Assembly: GCA_046318115.1 (NCBI GenBank)
Contig: JBKCVA010000073.1
Span: 1-58,569 of the forward strand
Source of the DNA: Aquimonas sp046318115
GTDB lineage: Bacteria; Pseudomonadota; Gammaproteobacteria; Xanthomonadales; Xanthomonadaceae
Length of the DNA stretch: 58,569 nucleotides
Direction of reading: 5' to 3'
Shown here: one piece after another, positions 25,480 through 33,757 of the stretch
Numbering within the stretch: the stretch's first letter is position 1
How the letters are laid out: each line of letters opens with the position of its first letter
Position numbers and translations under genes: made by a program
Notes under the pieces: model-generated
Databases searched by the model: none
Told to the model about the DNA's origin: nothing
What the model saw: only the letters and a program-made list of their open reading frames with translations

Positions 25480-26010
25480 ATGCTTCCGTCTTCCGCCCCG
25501 ATCGACAGCCCTGGGTCGCTGGCCATCACCGATCGCCTGATCGCGTTCCTGCGGGACATCGGGCTGCGCGTTGACGAAGAACCCCTGGCGACGCCTGGCT
25601 TCCTGCCGGGCGTTGCGGTTCGCGCAGGCGGCCTCGTGGTGGACAGGGTCGCCCTGCGTTGGCCAGGCGATCTCCTGCACGAGGCCGGCCATCTCGCAGT
25701 GATGCCGGAGGCGCTGAGACCGGTTCAAGACGGCGCGCTGCACGACTGTGAGCATGTGCCGCATGCCGGCGAAGCGGAGGCCACCGCCTGGGCCTATGCC
25801 GCCGCCTGCGCCGTGGGCCTGTCGGCGCGCGAGCTGTTCCATGCCGGTGGCTACCACGGCCATGGCGAAGGGCTGGCCATGACCTATGCCTGCGGCGTGT
25901 ATCCGGGCCTGCATGGACTGATGCAGGCCGGCATGGCCCATGGCATGACCGAAGCACAGACGCTGGGCGTCGCTGCCTACCCGTGGATGCGCCGCTGGCT
26001 GCGGGAGTGA
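25480..26010 (+). CDS. Hypothetical protein with HEAGH motif
   Basis: A 176-residue protein without signal peptide. Residues 64-74 read GDLLHEAGHLA; His67-Glu68-x2-His71 matches the zinc-binding HExxH pattern of many metallopeptidases, and further His residues occur in HDCEHVPHAGEAE and FHAGGYHGHGEG. Glu97-99 could supply a third ligand. I do not recognise a named peptidase family. It is a single gene with a weak ribosome site (GTGCGTGA before ATG 25480). Confidence 0.65.
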   Translation: MLPSSAPIDSPGSLAITDRLIAFLRDIGLRVDEEPLATPGFLPGVAVRAGGLVVDRVALRWPGDLLHEAGHLAVMPEALRPVQDGALHDCEHVPHAGEAEATAWAYAAACAVGLSARELFHAGGYHGHGEGLAMTYACGVYPGLHGLMQAGMAHGMTEAQTLGVAAYPWMRRWLRE

Positions 26011-26089
26011 GGGCTCGGCGGGGCTGAGGCTGGCCTGCAGCGACTGCGGCGCATCAGCCCAAGCCGACACTGCAGACTTCAGCGTTGAC

Positions 26090-26240
26090 GCGCCGCGGAG
26101 TGCGCGCCCGCGGGTCGAGCGCACAGCTGCTTGATCCAGCGTGACCGCGCGAAGCGAAGGTGTCGCCGCATGGCGACCGAACGAGTCCGGGGACCTGTGC
26201 CGGACTCGCGACCACGGATCAAGGCGACGAGGGACGGGAT
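26090..26240 (+). repeat. Dispersed repeat copy with CGAGTCCGG hairpin
   Basis: Conserved blocks in order: GCTTGATCCAGCGTGACCG, GCGAAGCGAAGG, ACGAGTCCGG, then CCGGACTCGCGACCACGGATC and AAGGC. The stem CGAGTCCGG/CCGGACTCG (26182-26190 with 26200-26208) is perfect with a nine-base loop. The right end forms the last codons of the XRE regulator on the other strand. Closest copy: 31117-31275. Confidence 0.8.
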
Positions 26241-27079
26241 CCGCGTTGCCCCGAGGGGCTTGCAAGCGCGCGCAGCCGCTCCGCGGTCGCTGAGTCCGCC
26301 GGGTAGAAGCACTCCAGCGCGAGCTCGGAAAGGGTGACGTCTGCGGGCGTGCCGAACACCGTGATGGTGCTGAACAGGGCGAGTTCGCCCAGCGGGCTGC
26401 GCAGGCGGAACAGCATCAGCACGTCGGGCGTCGGCGACTCCGGGGTGTCGTGACGCTCAGACTCGTGCGGCAGGCTCGGGTAGGCCGACAGCTCGGCGAG
26501 CAGGCTGGCCAGCACGGCATCGCCGCTCTCGTGGACCTGGCGGCGCAGGCGCGCCAGCAGATGCCCGCGCCACTGCTTGAGGTTGACGATCTGCGGCGCC
26601 AGCCCGCGCGGATGCAGGCTGATGCGGAGCACATTCGCCTGCGGCTGCAGCAGCTCGGGCGCCACCGCGCCCAGCAGGGCCTGCGCGCTGGGGTTGGCCA
26701 GCTGCAGGTTCCAGTGCCGATCCACGGCCACGGCAGGAAACGGCGAATGCAGATCGATGACCCGCTGCACCGCCTCGCGTGCGGCAGACAGCACCGGACT
26801 GTCGAGCGCGGTTTCGGCGAAGGCCGGCGCGAATCCAGCCGCCAGCAGCCAGCGGTTGCGCTCGCGCAGCGGCAGCTCCAGCAGGGTGGCGAGATGCAGC
26901 ACCAGCTCGCGGCTGGGGCGGGCGCGGCCGGTTTCGATGAAGCTCAGGTGGCGCGTCGAGATGTCCGCCTCGAGCGCGAGATCCAGCTGTGAGAGCCGAC
27001 GGCGCTGACGCCAGTCACGCAGCAGGCCGCCGATGGCGGGACTTGAGCTCGGCGCGGAGTTCGATCGAAGGCTGTCCAT
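26219..27079 (-). CDS. XRE family regulator with MmyB-like ligand-binding domain
   Basis: A 286-residue transcription factor. Residues about 16-72 are a Cro/C1 helix-turn-helix (LLRDWRQRRRLSQLDLALEA, then STRHLSFIETGRARPSRELV), and 95-265 resemble the MmyB-like sensor domain found next to it in many actinobacterial and proteobacterial regulators (AVDRHWNLQLANPSAQALL, then LRISLHPRGLAPQIVN, and FSTITVFGTPADVTLSELALE). ATG 27079 is chosen because the frame upstream runs into the promoter. It is divergent from two membrane-protein genes; a perfect 19-base palindrome lies between them and is the likely operator. The final dozen residues are encoded inside a dispersed repeat. Confidence 0.88.
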   Translation of the reverse strand: MDSLRSNSAPSSSPAIGGLLRDWRQRRRLSQLDLALEADISTRHLSFIETGRARPSRELVLHLATLLELPLRERNRWLLAAGFAPAFAETALDSPVLSAAREAVQRVIDLHSPFPAVAVDRHWNLQLANPSAQALLGAVAPELLQPQANVLRISLHPRGLAPQIVNLKQWRGHLLARLRRQVHESGDAVLASLLAELSAYPSLPHESERHDTPESPTPDVLMLFRLRSPLGELALFSTITVFGTPADVTLSELALECFYPADSATAERLRALASPSGQRGSRPSSP

Positions 27080-27114
27080 GCCTGCGGATGCTAACCGCGG
27101 CTTCGCGGCCTCGG

Positions 27115-27133
27115 CATTACCTGGCAGGTAATG
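27115..27133. promoter_or_regulatory. Perfect 19-base palindrome, likely operator of the XRE/MmyB regulator
   Basis: CATTACCTGGCAGGTAATG is a perfect 9+1+9 palindrome located 36 bases upstream of the regulator's start and 59 bases upstream of the first membrane-protein gene. Such a site between divergent genes is a classical place for autoregulation. I expect the regulator to bind it; no other comparably perfect copy was noticed in the window. Confidence 0.7.
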
Positions 27134-27191
27134 GACCACAGGCGACGTAGGCGCGAGGCTGGTGGCGACCCCACACGAAGAGGAACCCATC

Positions 27192-27617
27192 ATGCGCACT
27201 GTTCACCCGTCACCCCTGCTCCGTCTCGGCCTGCGCCTCGATGCGGCCTTGAGCCTGGGCGCGGCTGCGGCTGTGCCGCTGCTGCTGGAGCCCTTGGGCG
27301 CAGCGCTCGGACTCGATCGCGTGCACATGATCGCGCTGGCGGGCTTCATGTTCGTCTGGGCGGCCCTCACCGGCTGGATGGCGGCTCAGGCGCAGCTGCC
27401 GGCATGGAGTGTGTGGATGACTGTCTGTCTGAATCTGGCGTGGGCGCCAGCCAGTCTGCTGCTCCCGGCGCTGGGACTGTTCAAACCCAGCCCGATCGGC
27501 TGGACGGTACTGGTGGCAGAGGCGCTCGCGGTGCTGGTGTTCGCCGAGCTGCAGTGGCTGGGTCTGCGACACAGCGCGCGCGAGGCGGCGCCGTCCGCGC
27601 GCACAGCGGTGGCCTGA
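27192..27617 (+). CDS. Small four-helix membrane protein
   Basis: A 141-residue inner-membrane protein with about four hydrophobic helices (ALSLGAAAAVPLLLEPLGAA, then MIALAGFMFVWAALTGWMAA, VWMTVCLNLAWAPASLLLPA and VLVAEALAVLVFAELQW). ATG 27192 follows GAAGAGGAACCC. It is divergent from the XRE/MmyB regulator and shares an operon with the next gene, since its TGA is immediately followed by ATG. The family is not recognised. Confidence 0.7.
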   Translation: MRTVHPSPLLRLGLRLDAALSLGAAAAVPLLLEPLGAALGLDRVHMIALAGFMFVWAALTGWMAAQAQLPAWSVWMTVCLNLAWAPASLLLPALGLFKPSPIGWTVLVAEALAVLVFAELQWLGLRHSAREAAPSARTAVA

Positions 27618-28034
27618 ATGGAACTCCGTCGCCGCGACTGGCGGATGATCGCGATGAAGGCCGGGCTGTGGATCGCAGTCGGCATCCACTGGCTGCCCCT
27701 GCCGGGACTGCTGGGCGCCGACTCGCTAAGGACGCTTTACGCGCTGGCGGCCAGCATCGAACCCGCTGTGGAACTGCTGCTCCAGCACCGCGCCCTGCTG
27801 TTCGCCCTGCTCAGCCTCCCGCTGGCCTTCGCGCTGAATGGACGGGGGTCCGTGCGTACGGGCTGCGCCCTGCTGCTGGCCAGCGACATCGCCTTCGCCC
27901 TGCTGTGTCTCCAGCACTGGCCGCTGTCGCCTGCCCTGCAGAGGGTGCTGCTGTTCGATGCCGCCTCGATCGCCCTGCTGTTGATCGGTCTGACCGCGGC
28001 GGCGCCGAGGGGCGATCAGACCTTGCGCAGGTAG
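27618..28034 (+). CDS. Small membrane protein, second gene of the pair
   Basis: A 138-residue protein with three or four hydrophobic helices (AMKAGLWIAVGIHWLPLPGL, LLFALLSLPLAFALN, TGCALLLASDIAFALLCL, VLLFDAASIALLLIGLTA). It starts directly at the stop of the preceding membrane protein, so translation is coupled. Its last 19 bases overlap the end of phnA on the other strand. Function unknown; both are probably controlled by the adjacent regulator. Confidence 0.6.
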   Translation: MELRRRDWRMIAMKAGLWIAVGIHWLPLPGLLGADSLRTLYALAASIEPAVELLLQHRALLFALLSLPLAFALNGRGSVRTGCALLLASDIAFALLCLQHWPLSPALQRVLLFDAASIALLLIGLTAAAPRGDQTLRR

Positions 28035-28360
28035 CACGCCTTGAGCATGAAGTTGCCAGCGTCCATGCGGCAGTCGACCTCGTGGTCGCCGCCAACGAGA
28101 CGGATGCTCTTCACCTTGCCGCCGACCTTGAGCACGGTCGAGCTGCCCTTCACCTTGAGATCCTTGATGAGAACCACCGAGTCGCCATCGGCCAACGGCG
28201 TGCCGTTGGCGTCCACGATGACGCGCTGACCCTCGACATCCTCTTCGGCTGCGGCCGTCTGCAGCCACTCGTGGGCGCAATCAGGACAGATCCACTGCTC
28301 GCCGTCCGGATAGGTGTTCTCGGAGCCGCACTGCGGACAGGACGGGATCGGATCGGACAT
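28016..28360 (-). CDS. phnA: PhnA/YjdM family zinc-ribbon protein
   Basis: A 114-residue cytoplasmic protein of the PhnA family. Residues 8-30 hold a zinc ribbon (CPQCGSENTYPDG and CPDCAHEW), and the C-terminal part (ADGDSVVLIKDLKVKGSSTV, then LVGGDHEVDCRMD) is the standard SH3-like PhnA domain. The name links it to phosphonate metabolism, but the family is widespread without that pathway, and its role is unclear. ATG 28360 gives the usual length. It overlaps the membrane gene at 27618 by 19 bases. Confidence 0.92.
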   Translation of the reverse strand: MSDPIPSCPQCGSENTYPDGEQWICPDCAHEWLQTAAAEEDVEGQRVIVDANGTPLADGDSVVLIKDLKVKGSSTVLKVGGKVKSIRLVGGDHEVDCRMDAGNFMLKACYLRKV

Positions 28361-28421
28361 GCGGGCAACCGTGGGCGGAGGGCGAAAGCATACGTCCTGC
28401 CCACGCGCGCCCCAAGCGCCC

Positions 28422-29321
28422 TCAGCCTCGCAGGGTGCGGTCGAACAGGGCCAGCGTCCTTGTCCAGGCCTCGCGCGCAGCCGCTTCGCTGTAGCGCGGC
28501 GTGGTGTCGTTGTGGAAGCCGTGCAGGGTACCGGCGGGCTGGAACAGCGCGAAGCGCGTGCCGGCGGCGGTGAGTGCGGCCTCGTAGGGCGGCCAGGTGG
28601 CGTTGACGCGCTCATCGTCGGCAGCGAGCACCACCAGCAGCTCGGCCTTGATGTCGGGCACGCCCTCCAGCGGAGCGGCGCCGCCGTAGTAGGGCGCGGC
28701 GGCGGCAAGCTCGGGCAGGCGCGTGGCCAGCAGGTTGACGATGGCGCCGCCGTAGCAGAAGCCGGTGGCGCCGAGCCTGCCGTTGCCGCCTTCGAGCGCC
28801 AGCAGCCAGCGAGCGGCCGCCACGAAATCCTCGCGGCACTTGGCCTGATCGATCTGCGGGAACAGCGCGCGCGCCGAGTCCTCATCGCCCGGATAGCCGC
28901 CGAGGGTGAACAGGGCGTCGGGCGCGAAGGCGCGATAGCCCACGAGTGCGAGGCGACGCGCGACGTCCTCGATATGCGGATTCAGGCCGCGGTTCTCGTG
29001 CACCACCAGCACGCTGGGCAGCGGACCCGCAGCCTCGGCAGGCTCGGCCAGGTAGCCGCGCCCCTTGCCATGGCCCTGCGGCGAGTCGAACTCGCGGTAC
29101 TCGGTGCGCAGGCGCGCATCATCCGCGGCCACCTGCTGGGCCGCGGCGAACTGCGGGCTGAGCGCCGCCAAGAGGCCCGCCGCACCGGCGGCTCCCGCGG
29201 CGTAGCGCCCGGCGCCCGCCAGAAAGGCGCGGCGATCGATGGCGCCGTGCACGAACTGGTCGAACAGACGCAGCACGTCGGGGTGGAAATCGTGCTGGTC
29301 GAGGCGGCGCGGCGTGCTCAT
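28422..29321 (-). CDS. Dienelactone hydrolase family protein with Tat-type leader
   Basis: A 299-residue alpha/beta hydrolase. ATG 29321 fits because residues 30-60 form a twin-arginine signal (DRRAFLAGAG then a hydrophobic AAGAAGAAGLLAAL), implying export of a folded protein. The catalytic triad of dienelactone hydrolases is visible: Cys in GATGFCYGGA, Asp in LAADDERVNA and His in GTLHGFHND. The substrate is probably a lactone or ester, not established. An upstream open frame to 29903 is antisense to other genes and is not used. A short gap of 61 bases separates it from phnA. Confidence 0.9.
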   Translation of the reverse strand: MSTPRRLDQHDFHPDVLRLFDQFVHGAIDRRAFLAGAGRYAAGAAGAAGLLAALSPQFAAAQQVAADDARLRTEYREFDSPQGHGKGRGYLAEPAEAAGPLPSVLVVHENRGLNPHIEDVARRLALVGYRAFAPDALFTLGGYPGDEDSARALFPQIDQAKCREDFVAAARWLLALEGGNGRLGATGFCYGGAIVNLLATRLPELAAAAPYYGGAAPLEGVPDIKAELLVVLAADDERVNATWPPYEAALTAAGTRFALFQPAGTLHGFHNDTTPRYSEAAAREAWTRTLALFDRTLRG

Positions 29322-29404
29322 GCTGGACTCCCGGAGAGATTCAGCCGCTGAGGCTGTAGGCGCGGGCATCGCCGTGGCGTGAACCGGAGGCCTGCGCACT
29401 TGGC

Positions 29405-30148
29405 TCAGCCGGGGCCGACCGCCAATGGATAGACCTCGCGGATCGGACAACGGCTGCCGAGCCGGCTGGCGGCCATGCCGCCGAGGTCGGCCCGCGCGTC
29501 CGGCAGGATGATCACCGTGTCGCCGGCGTTGCCGCAGATCAGACCGTTGTTGGCGCCAGAGGCGAAGTCGATGTTCTCGAAGCGGCCAAGGTCGGGACAG
29601 CTGCCGTCGAGCTCGACCCGGTAAACGCTGCGGCCGGCAGATCGACGCATCGAAGTTTCGACCACCAGCCCGCCGTCCACTTCGCTCCAAGCACGCAGGT
29701 GACGGGAGGCAAAGCAGAAGTCGGCGCTGCCGCCAAAGCCATGACGTCCCCGCTCCTCGACCTCGACCGTGGGCAGGGCGCGCGCTGCGGCTTCGCGCGC
29801 CAGCCGCGCGAACTCCCGCGGCTCGACGGGCGCCAGCGCGGCGATCGGGCAGGTCTGGCCGCTGGGCTCCACCTTCAGAAACGCGCCCTCGCCGCAGGCC
29901 CAACCCTCGCGCGCCAGCAGGGTGGGTTGGGCCCCGGCCTCAAGCACCGCCTCGCAGGCGTCAGCCAGCTCGACGCGGAAGCGCTGGCCGTTCGAGAGCG
30001 CCACCGCAAGCTGCCAGGCGGAAGGCGCATGCAGGGCCTCAACCAGACGCGCGTCGAGGCAGTCGGGCGAGGGCGCGGGCGAGCGCGCATCGATGGCCGG
30101 AGAGACCGCCAGCGCGAAGCCGATCAGGGCAAGGGCACGGAGCCTCAT
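29405..30148 (-). CDS. Secreted eight-cysteine protein, paralogue 2 (two internal repeats)
   Basis: A 247-residue exported protein (signal peptide MRLRALALIGFALAVSPAIDA). It contains two copies of a unit with the pattern RVEL-x3-4-C...C-G...C-[PS]-I-x2-[LV]: first RFRVELADACEAVL...WACGEGAF...TCPIAALAPV (about 52-113) and second VYRVELDGSCPDLG...LICGNAGD...RCPIREVYPL (about 177-243). The pattern resembles DUF6491-type secreted proteins as I remember them. Its ATG overlaps the stop of the upstream paralogue by four bases (ATGA). Function unknown; likely four disulfides. Confidence 0.75.
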   Translation of the reverse strand: MRLRALALIGFALAVSPAIDARSPAPSPDCLDARLVEALHAPSAWQLAVALSNGQRFRVELADACEAVLEAGAQPTLLAREGWACGEGAFLKVEPSGQTCPIAALAPVEPREFARLAREAAARALPTVEVEERGRHGFGGSADFCFASRHLRAWSEVDGGLVVETSMRRSAGRSVYRVELDGSCPDLGRFENIDFASGANNGLICGNAGDTVIILPDARADLGGMAASRLGSRCPIREVYPLAVGPG

Positions 30149-30897
30149 CGGGCGACCTGCGCAATCGGGAAGACCTCACGGATCGAGCAGCGCGAGCCCA
30201 GCGGGGTGACGGAAATGATCCCGACGTCCAGCAACTCGACGCGATCCCCCGCATTGCCACAGATCACACCGTTCTCGGCGCCCGAGCGGAAGCCCACGCT
30301 GACCGCACGCCCGAGATCGGGACAGACCTCTCCCAATTCGACCCGGTAGCGCGTGTTGCCTCCGGAACGACGCCCCGAGACGACGACTTCGAGTGCCTCA
30401 TCGGACTCGCTCCATGCGCGCACATCGCGAACAGCGAAACAGTGGTCATACGTGCCGCGAAAGGCGCGAGGCCGCTGCGCCTTCACCTCGACCGCGGCAA
30501 GCCGGCCGCTGTCGTCGTGGCGGGCGTCTCGCAGCAGTCCTGCGAACTCGCGCGCATCCACAGGCGCCAGCGCTGCGATCGAACAGACTGCCCCGCTGTG
30601 GGCGTCGACCACGTACTCTCTCGAGCGACCGCAGGCCCAGCCCTCTTTCGACATCAAGCTGAGACGGGCCTCGTCCGCGAGTACGGCCGGGCAGGCGGAA
30701 GCCAACTCGACCCGGAAGCGGCGACCATCCGCCTGGACGATGGCCAGCTGCCAGGCGGAAACCGGAAACACCCGATCCACCTGCCGTGCATCAAGGCAGT
30801 CAGGCGAAGGCGCGGCAAGACGCGTCGCAGCCGCGTGGACGGTACAGGCCGCGAGGGCGAACGCAACGGGCATCGAGAGCTTCAGGCAGCGAAACAT
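30145..30897 (-). CDS. Secreted eight-cysteine protein, paralogue 1 (two internal repeats)
   Basis: A 250-residue exported protein, start ATG 30897 after GGAGGCCTGC, signal MFRCLKLSMPVAFALAACTV. It aligns with the protein encoded immediately downstream along its full length, with all the paired cysteines (SPDCLDAR, WACG, VCSIAALAPV, HCF, VCPDLG, ICGNAGD, RCSIREVFPI) in register. It also has the same internal duplication. The signal includes LAACTV, so a lipoprotein is possible, but the residues before the Cys are a weak lipobox. The upstream open frame to 31269 is repeat sequence. Confidence 0.75.
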   Translation of the reverse strand: MFRCLKLSMPVAFALAACTVHAAATRLAAPSPDCLDARQVDRVFPVSAWQLAIVQADGRRFRVELASACPAVLADEARLSLMSKEGWACGRSREYVVDAHSGAVCSIAALAPVDAREFAGLLRDARHDDSGRLAAVEVKAQRPRAFRGTYDHCFAVRDVRAWSESDEALEVVVSGRRSGGNTRYRVELGEVCPDLGRAVSVGFRSGAENGVICGNAGDRVELLDVGIISVTPLGSRCSIREVFPIAQVAR

Positions 30898-31428
30898 GCA
30901 GGCCTCCAGATATGGATCAGGGCCGAACGGGCCGCGAGCGACTCTGCCTAGCCACCGGTGAACCGGCAAGTCCGTGCAATCGACTGGCAGAGCACAAGCA
31001 GCCAGCTCGGGTTCAGGAAAACAGCGGCGCGCGACGGGCCGCAGGAGACGTTCAAGGTGCCGCCAGAGCCCAGCCCTCCCGGCCCTGGCTGCAGGGCAGC
31101 GCCGCCGCCTTTGGGCCAGGCTGAAGAATTCAGCCTTGCCGCGCGCCCTGGCGCGCGCGCGGGGCGAGCACCTCAGTGCTTGATCCAGCGCAACCGAGCG
31201 CATCGAAGGCCTCGCCGCGCAGCGGCCGAACGAGTCCGGACATGCGCCGGACTCGCGACCACGGATCAAGGCCAGGATGGACGTGATCAGGCTCGCCTTT
31301 GAGTCACCTCAATGCGGCGGGCGATAATGACGCGGACAATCGCCTCCGCGTCGAGACCCTCCCTCCCCCGTGCGCAGCCGCCTTCGATCCCGAGGGATCG
31401 CCCAGCCAGCTGCGTGGAAACCCTGCCC
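30898..31428. other. 531-base gap holding a dispersed repeat and the fpr promoter
   Basis: About 31117-31275 is the best copy of the dispersed repeat. The rest of the stretch shows nothing else I can name; the fpr promoter is presumably within the last 120 bases (31300-31428). Confidence 0.5.
31117..31275 (+). repeat. Dispersed repeat, longest copy, with CGAGTCCGG hairpin
   Basis: In order: GGCTGAAGAATTCAGCC with GCCGCGCGCC, GCTTGATCCAGCGCAACCG, GCCGAACGAGTCCGG, CCGGACTCGCGACCACGG and ATCAAGGCC. The stem CGAGTCCGG/CCGGACTCG (31231-31239 with 31247-31255) is perfect with a seven-base loop. Partial or full copies lie at 13850-13925 (inverted), 19205-19275, 26090-26240 and 34975-35105 (inverted). 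It is intergenic in four of the five places. Confidence 0.82.
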
Positions 31429-32241
31429 ATGAATGCCGCTGCCCAGCCCGCACGCGCCGAAGCCGACAAGCCCTACCGCATCGAGCGGGTCACCGCTGTC
31501 CACCACTGGACCGACCAGTACTTCACCCTGCACACCACCCGCGACGAGGGCCTGCGATTCGAGAACGGCCAGTTCGTGATGATCGGCCTGATGGTCAACG
31601 GCAAGCCGCTGCTGCGTGCGTACTCGATCGTCAGCCCCAACTGGGAGGAGCAGCTGGAGTTTCTGAGCATCAAGGTGGCCGACGGCGCGCTGACTTCGCG
31701 GCTGCAGCACATCCAGCCCGGTGACGAACTGCTGGTCAGCAAGAAGCCCACCGGCACCCTGCTGATCTCCGATGTGACGCCCGGTCGCAACCTCTATCTG
31801 CTAGCCACCGGCACCGGGCTGGCGCCCTTCCTGGCCATCGTCCGCGACCCCGAGACCTACGAGCGCTACGAGAAAATCATCGTGGTCCACGGCGTGCGGC
31901 TGGAGCGCGACCTCGCCTACCGCAACTTCCTCACGCACGAACTCCAGCAGCATGAGTATCTGGGCGAGATGGTGCGCAGCAAGCTGCTCTACTACCCGGC
32001 GGTGAGCCGCGAGGCCTTCCTGCACGCGGGCCGCATCACGGACCTCATGGACTCCGGCCAGATGATGCGCGACCTCGACCTCGACCCGCTTGACCCCATG
32101 CATGATCGCGCCATGATCTGCGGCAGCCCCGGCATGCTGGCCGACTTCCGCGCCCTGCTCGACCGCCGGGGCTTCGTGGTCAGCCCGCGCATCGGCACGC
32201 CAGGCCAGTACGTGTTCGAGCGCGCCTTCGTCGAGAAGTAG
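31429..32241 (+). CDS. fpr: Ferredoxin-NADP reductase
   Basis: A 270-residue FAD enzyme that passes electrons between NADPH and ferredoxin or flavodoxin in the cytoplasm. RAYSIVSPNWEE is the FAD-binding R-x-Y-S block (about 65-76), GTGLAPFLAIVRDPETYERY the pyridine-nucleotide binding region, and AMICGSPGMLADFRALLDRRG the NADP motif; it ends VFERAFVEK, the typical C-terminus. ATG 31429 has GGAAA nearby and gives the family length. It is a single gene. Confidence 0.95.
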   Translation: MNAAAQPARAEADKPYRIERVTAVHHWTDQYFTLHTTRDEGLRFENGQFVMIGLMVNGKPLLRAYSIVSPNWEEQLEFLSIKVADGALTSRLQHIQPGDELLVSKKPTGTLLISDVTPGRNLYLLATGTGLAPFLAIVRDPETYERYEKIIVVHGVRLERDLAYRNFLTHELQQHEYLGEMVRSKLLYYPAVSREAFLHAGRITDLMDSGQMMRDLDLDPLDPMHDRAMICGSPGMLADFRALLDRRGFVVSPRIGTPGQYVFERAFVEK

Positions 32242-32329
32242 CCGCCGCTCGCAGGCGTCACGCTTCCCCGCATACTTCGTCTTCACGCGGCGCCCATTGG
32301 TGGGCGCTCGCGCTCTCGGGGGTGTCGCC

Positions 32330-33184
32330 ATGTTCGAACGTTTCGCGCGCAGCTGGTCGCTGATCAAGGCCAGCGCTTCGGTGCTGAGGCAGGACAAGGA
32401 GCTGCTGCTGTTCCCGCTGTTGTCCTCAATCGCCACCCTGCTGGTGGCGGCAGCCTTCATCCTGCCGGCGCTGGGCCTCGGAGCGCTCGATGGATTGCAG
32501 CGCATGGACGAACAGGGCCTGCCGCCGCTGGCCTATGCGCTGGCCTTCCTGTTCTACCTGTCCCAGTACTTCGTGATCTTCTTCTTCAATACCGCGCTGG
32601 TCGGTGCCGCCATGATCCGCCTGCAGGGTGGCGATCCGACCGTGGGCGACGGCCTGCGCATCGCCGGCGGCAAGATCGGAGCAATCTTCGGCTATGCGCT
32701 GGTCGCCGCGACCGTCGGCATGATCCTGCGCGCCATCCAGGAGCGCGCGGGCTGGCTGGGCCGCTGGATCGCCGGTCTGTTGGGCGCCGCATGGACGGTC
32801 GCGAGCTTCCTGGTGGTGCCGGTGCTGGTCAGCCGCGATGTAGGCCCGATCGAGGCGGTCAAGGAGAGCGCGCTGCTGCTCAAGCGCACCTGGGGCGAGA
32901 ACGTGATCGGCCAGGGCGGCATCGGCCTCGTGTTCGGCCTGATCAATTTCCTGGTGGTTATTGCCGGCGCAGCGCTGATCGTGGCTGCGGCCATGAGCCA
33001 GAACGCCGTGCTGATCAGTCTGGCGGTCGCCGCACTGGTCATCGCGCTGGTGATCGGCGCGCTCGTGCAGGCGGCGCTCTCGGGCATCTATTCGGCGGCC
33101 CTGTACCGCTACGCCAGCGGGGAAGGCGAGAGCGCGGGCTTCGACGGCGCTCTGCTCACCCAGGCGTTTGCGCCCAAGCGCTGA
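32330..33184 (+). CDS. Integral membrane protein (DUF6159-like)
   Basis: A 284-residue protein with about six membrane helices. Start MFERFARSWSLIKASASVL followed by RQDKELLLFPLLSSIATLLV is the usual opening of a widespread membrane family of unknown function, and the last part contains ALLLKRTWGENVIGQGGIG and AALSGIYSAALYRYASGE. ATG 32330 is preferred over 32297 because GGGGGTG lies at a suitable distance. It could be a membrane-organising protein, but function is unknown. Confidence 0.8.
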   Translation: MFERFARSWSLIKASASVLRQDKELLLFPLLSSIATLLVAAAFILPALGLGALDGLQRMDEQGLPPLAYALAFLFYLSQYFVIFFFNTALVGAAMIRLQGGDPTVGDGLRIAGGKIGAIFGYALVAATVGMILRAIQERAGWLGRWIAGLLGAAWTVASFLVVPVLVSRDVGPIEAVKESALLLKRTWGENVIGQGGIGLVFGLINFLVVIAGAALIVAAAMSQNAVLISLAVAALVIALVIGALVQAALSGIYSAALYRYASGEGESAGFDGALLTQAFAPKR

Positions 33185-33463
33185 GAGCATGTGGAAACCC
33201 TCCGCCTGCTGCGGTCGCCTCTGGCCACCAGTGGCGGGCAGAGACACCTTTGCTACGGCGTCTGCGTGTCTTCCCACGCTCTGAGCCTTGTGCTGGGGCA
33301 TCCAGCGTGGCCGGACCTGACCGGCCGCGCTCATCGCGGCAGCAGCGCAGCGTGGACCGCAGTGCGGTGGGCTCGGGGCTCAGCGCTCGGGGCTCCGCCG
33401 CAGCATCGCAGCCCGATCGAGGGGCGCCACAGCGGCCGATGCCCGCACTTGGAGACGGCTCCA

Positions 33464-33733
33464 TCAGGCGGTGAGGGGACCATCGTCGTTTGCCGCCGCG
33501 TCCGCAGCTTCAGCGCCTTCGTCGCGCTGCGCGGCAAGTTCAGCGAGGGCGGCGCGGGCTTCGAGCTCGAACGCATCGCCGACCCAGAGGCTGAGCAGGC
33601 CTGCGACCGGCAGTTCGCCCATGCCGCCGCCCAAGTGTTCGCCTGCGAGCAGCACCGGCACGCCCGCCGCCTCCAGCCAGCCGCGGGTGATTTGCGCGTC
33701 GATGTAGCTGTCGGCTTCGTACACTCTGCGCAT
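33464..33733 (-). CDS. DUF2007 (putative signal-transducing) protein
   Basis: An 89-residue protein. Residues 1-70 match DUF2007: MRRVYEADSYIDAQITRGWL, GVPVLLAGEHLGGGMGELPV, then SLWVGDAFELEARAAL. The C-terminal tail is Ala/Asp-rich. The family is thought to be related to GlnB-like small-molecule sensors, without proven role. It is divergent from the FKBP gene with only 24 bases between starts, so promoters probably overlap the coding starts. Confidence 0.8.
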   Translation of the reverse strand: MRRVYEADSYIDAQITRGWLEAAGVPVLLAGEHLGGGMGELPVAGLLSLWVGDAFELEARAALAELAAQRDEGAEAADAAANDDGPLTA

Positions 33734-33757
33734 TCCTGAGCACCCGGGTTCCGATCG

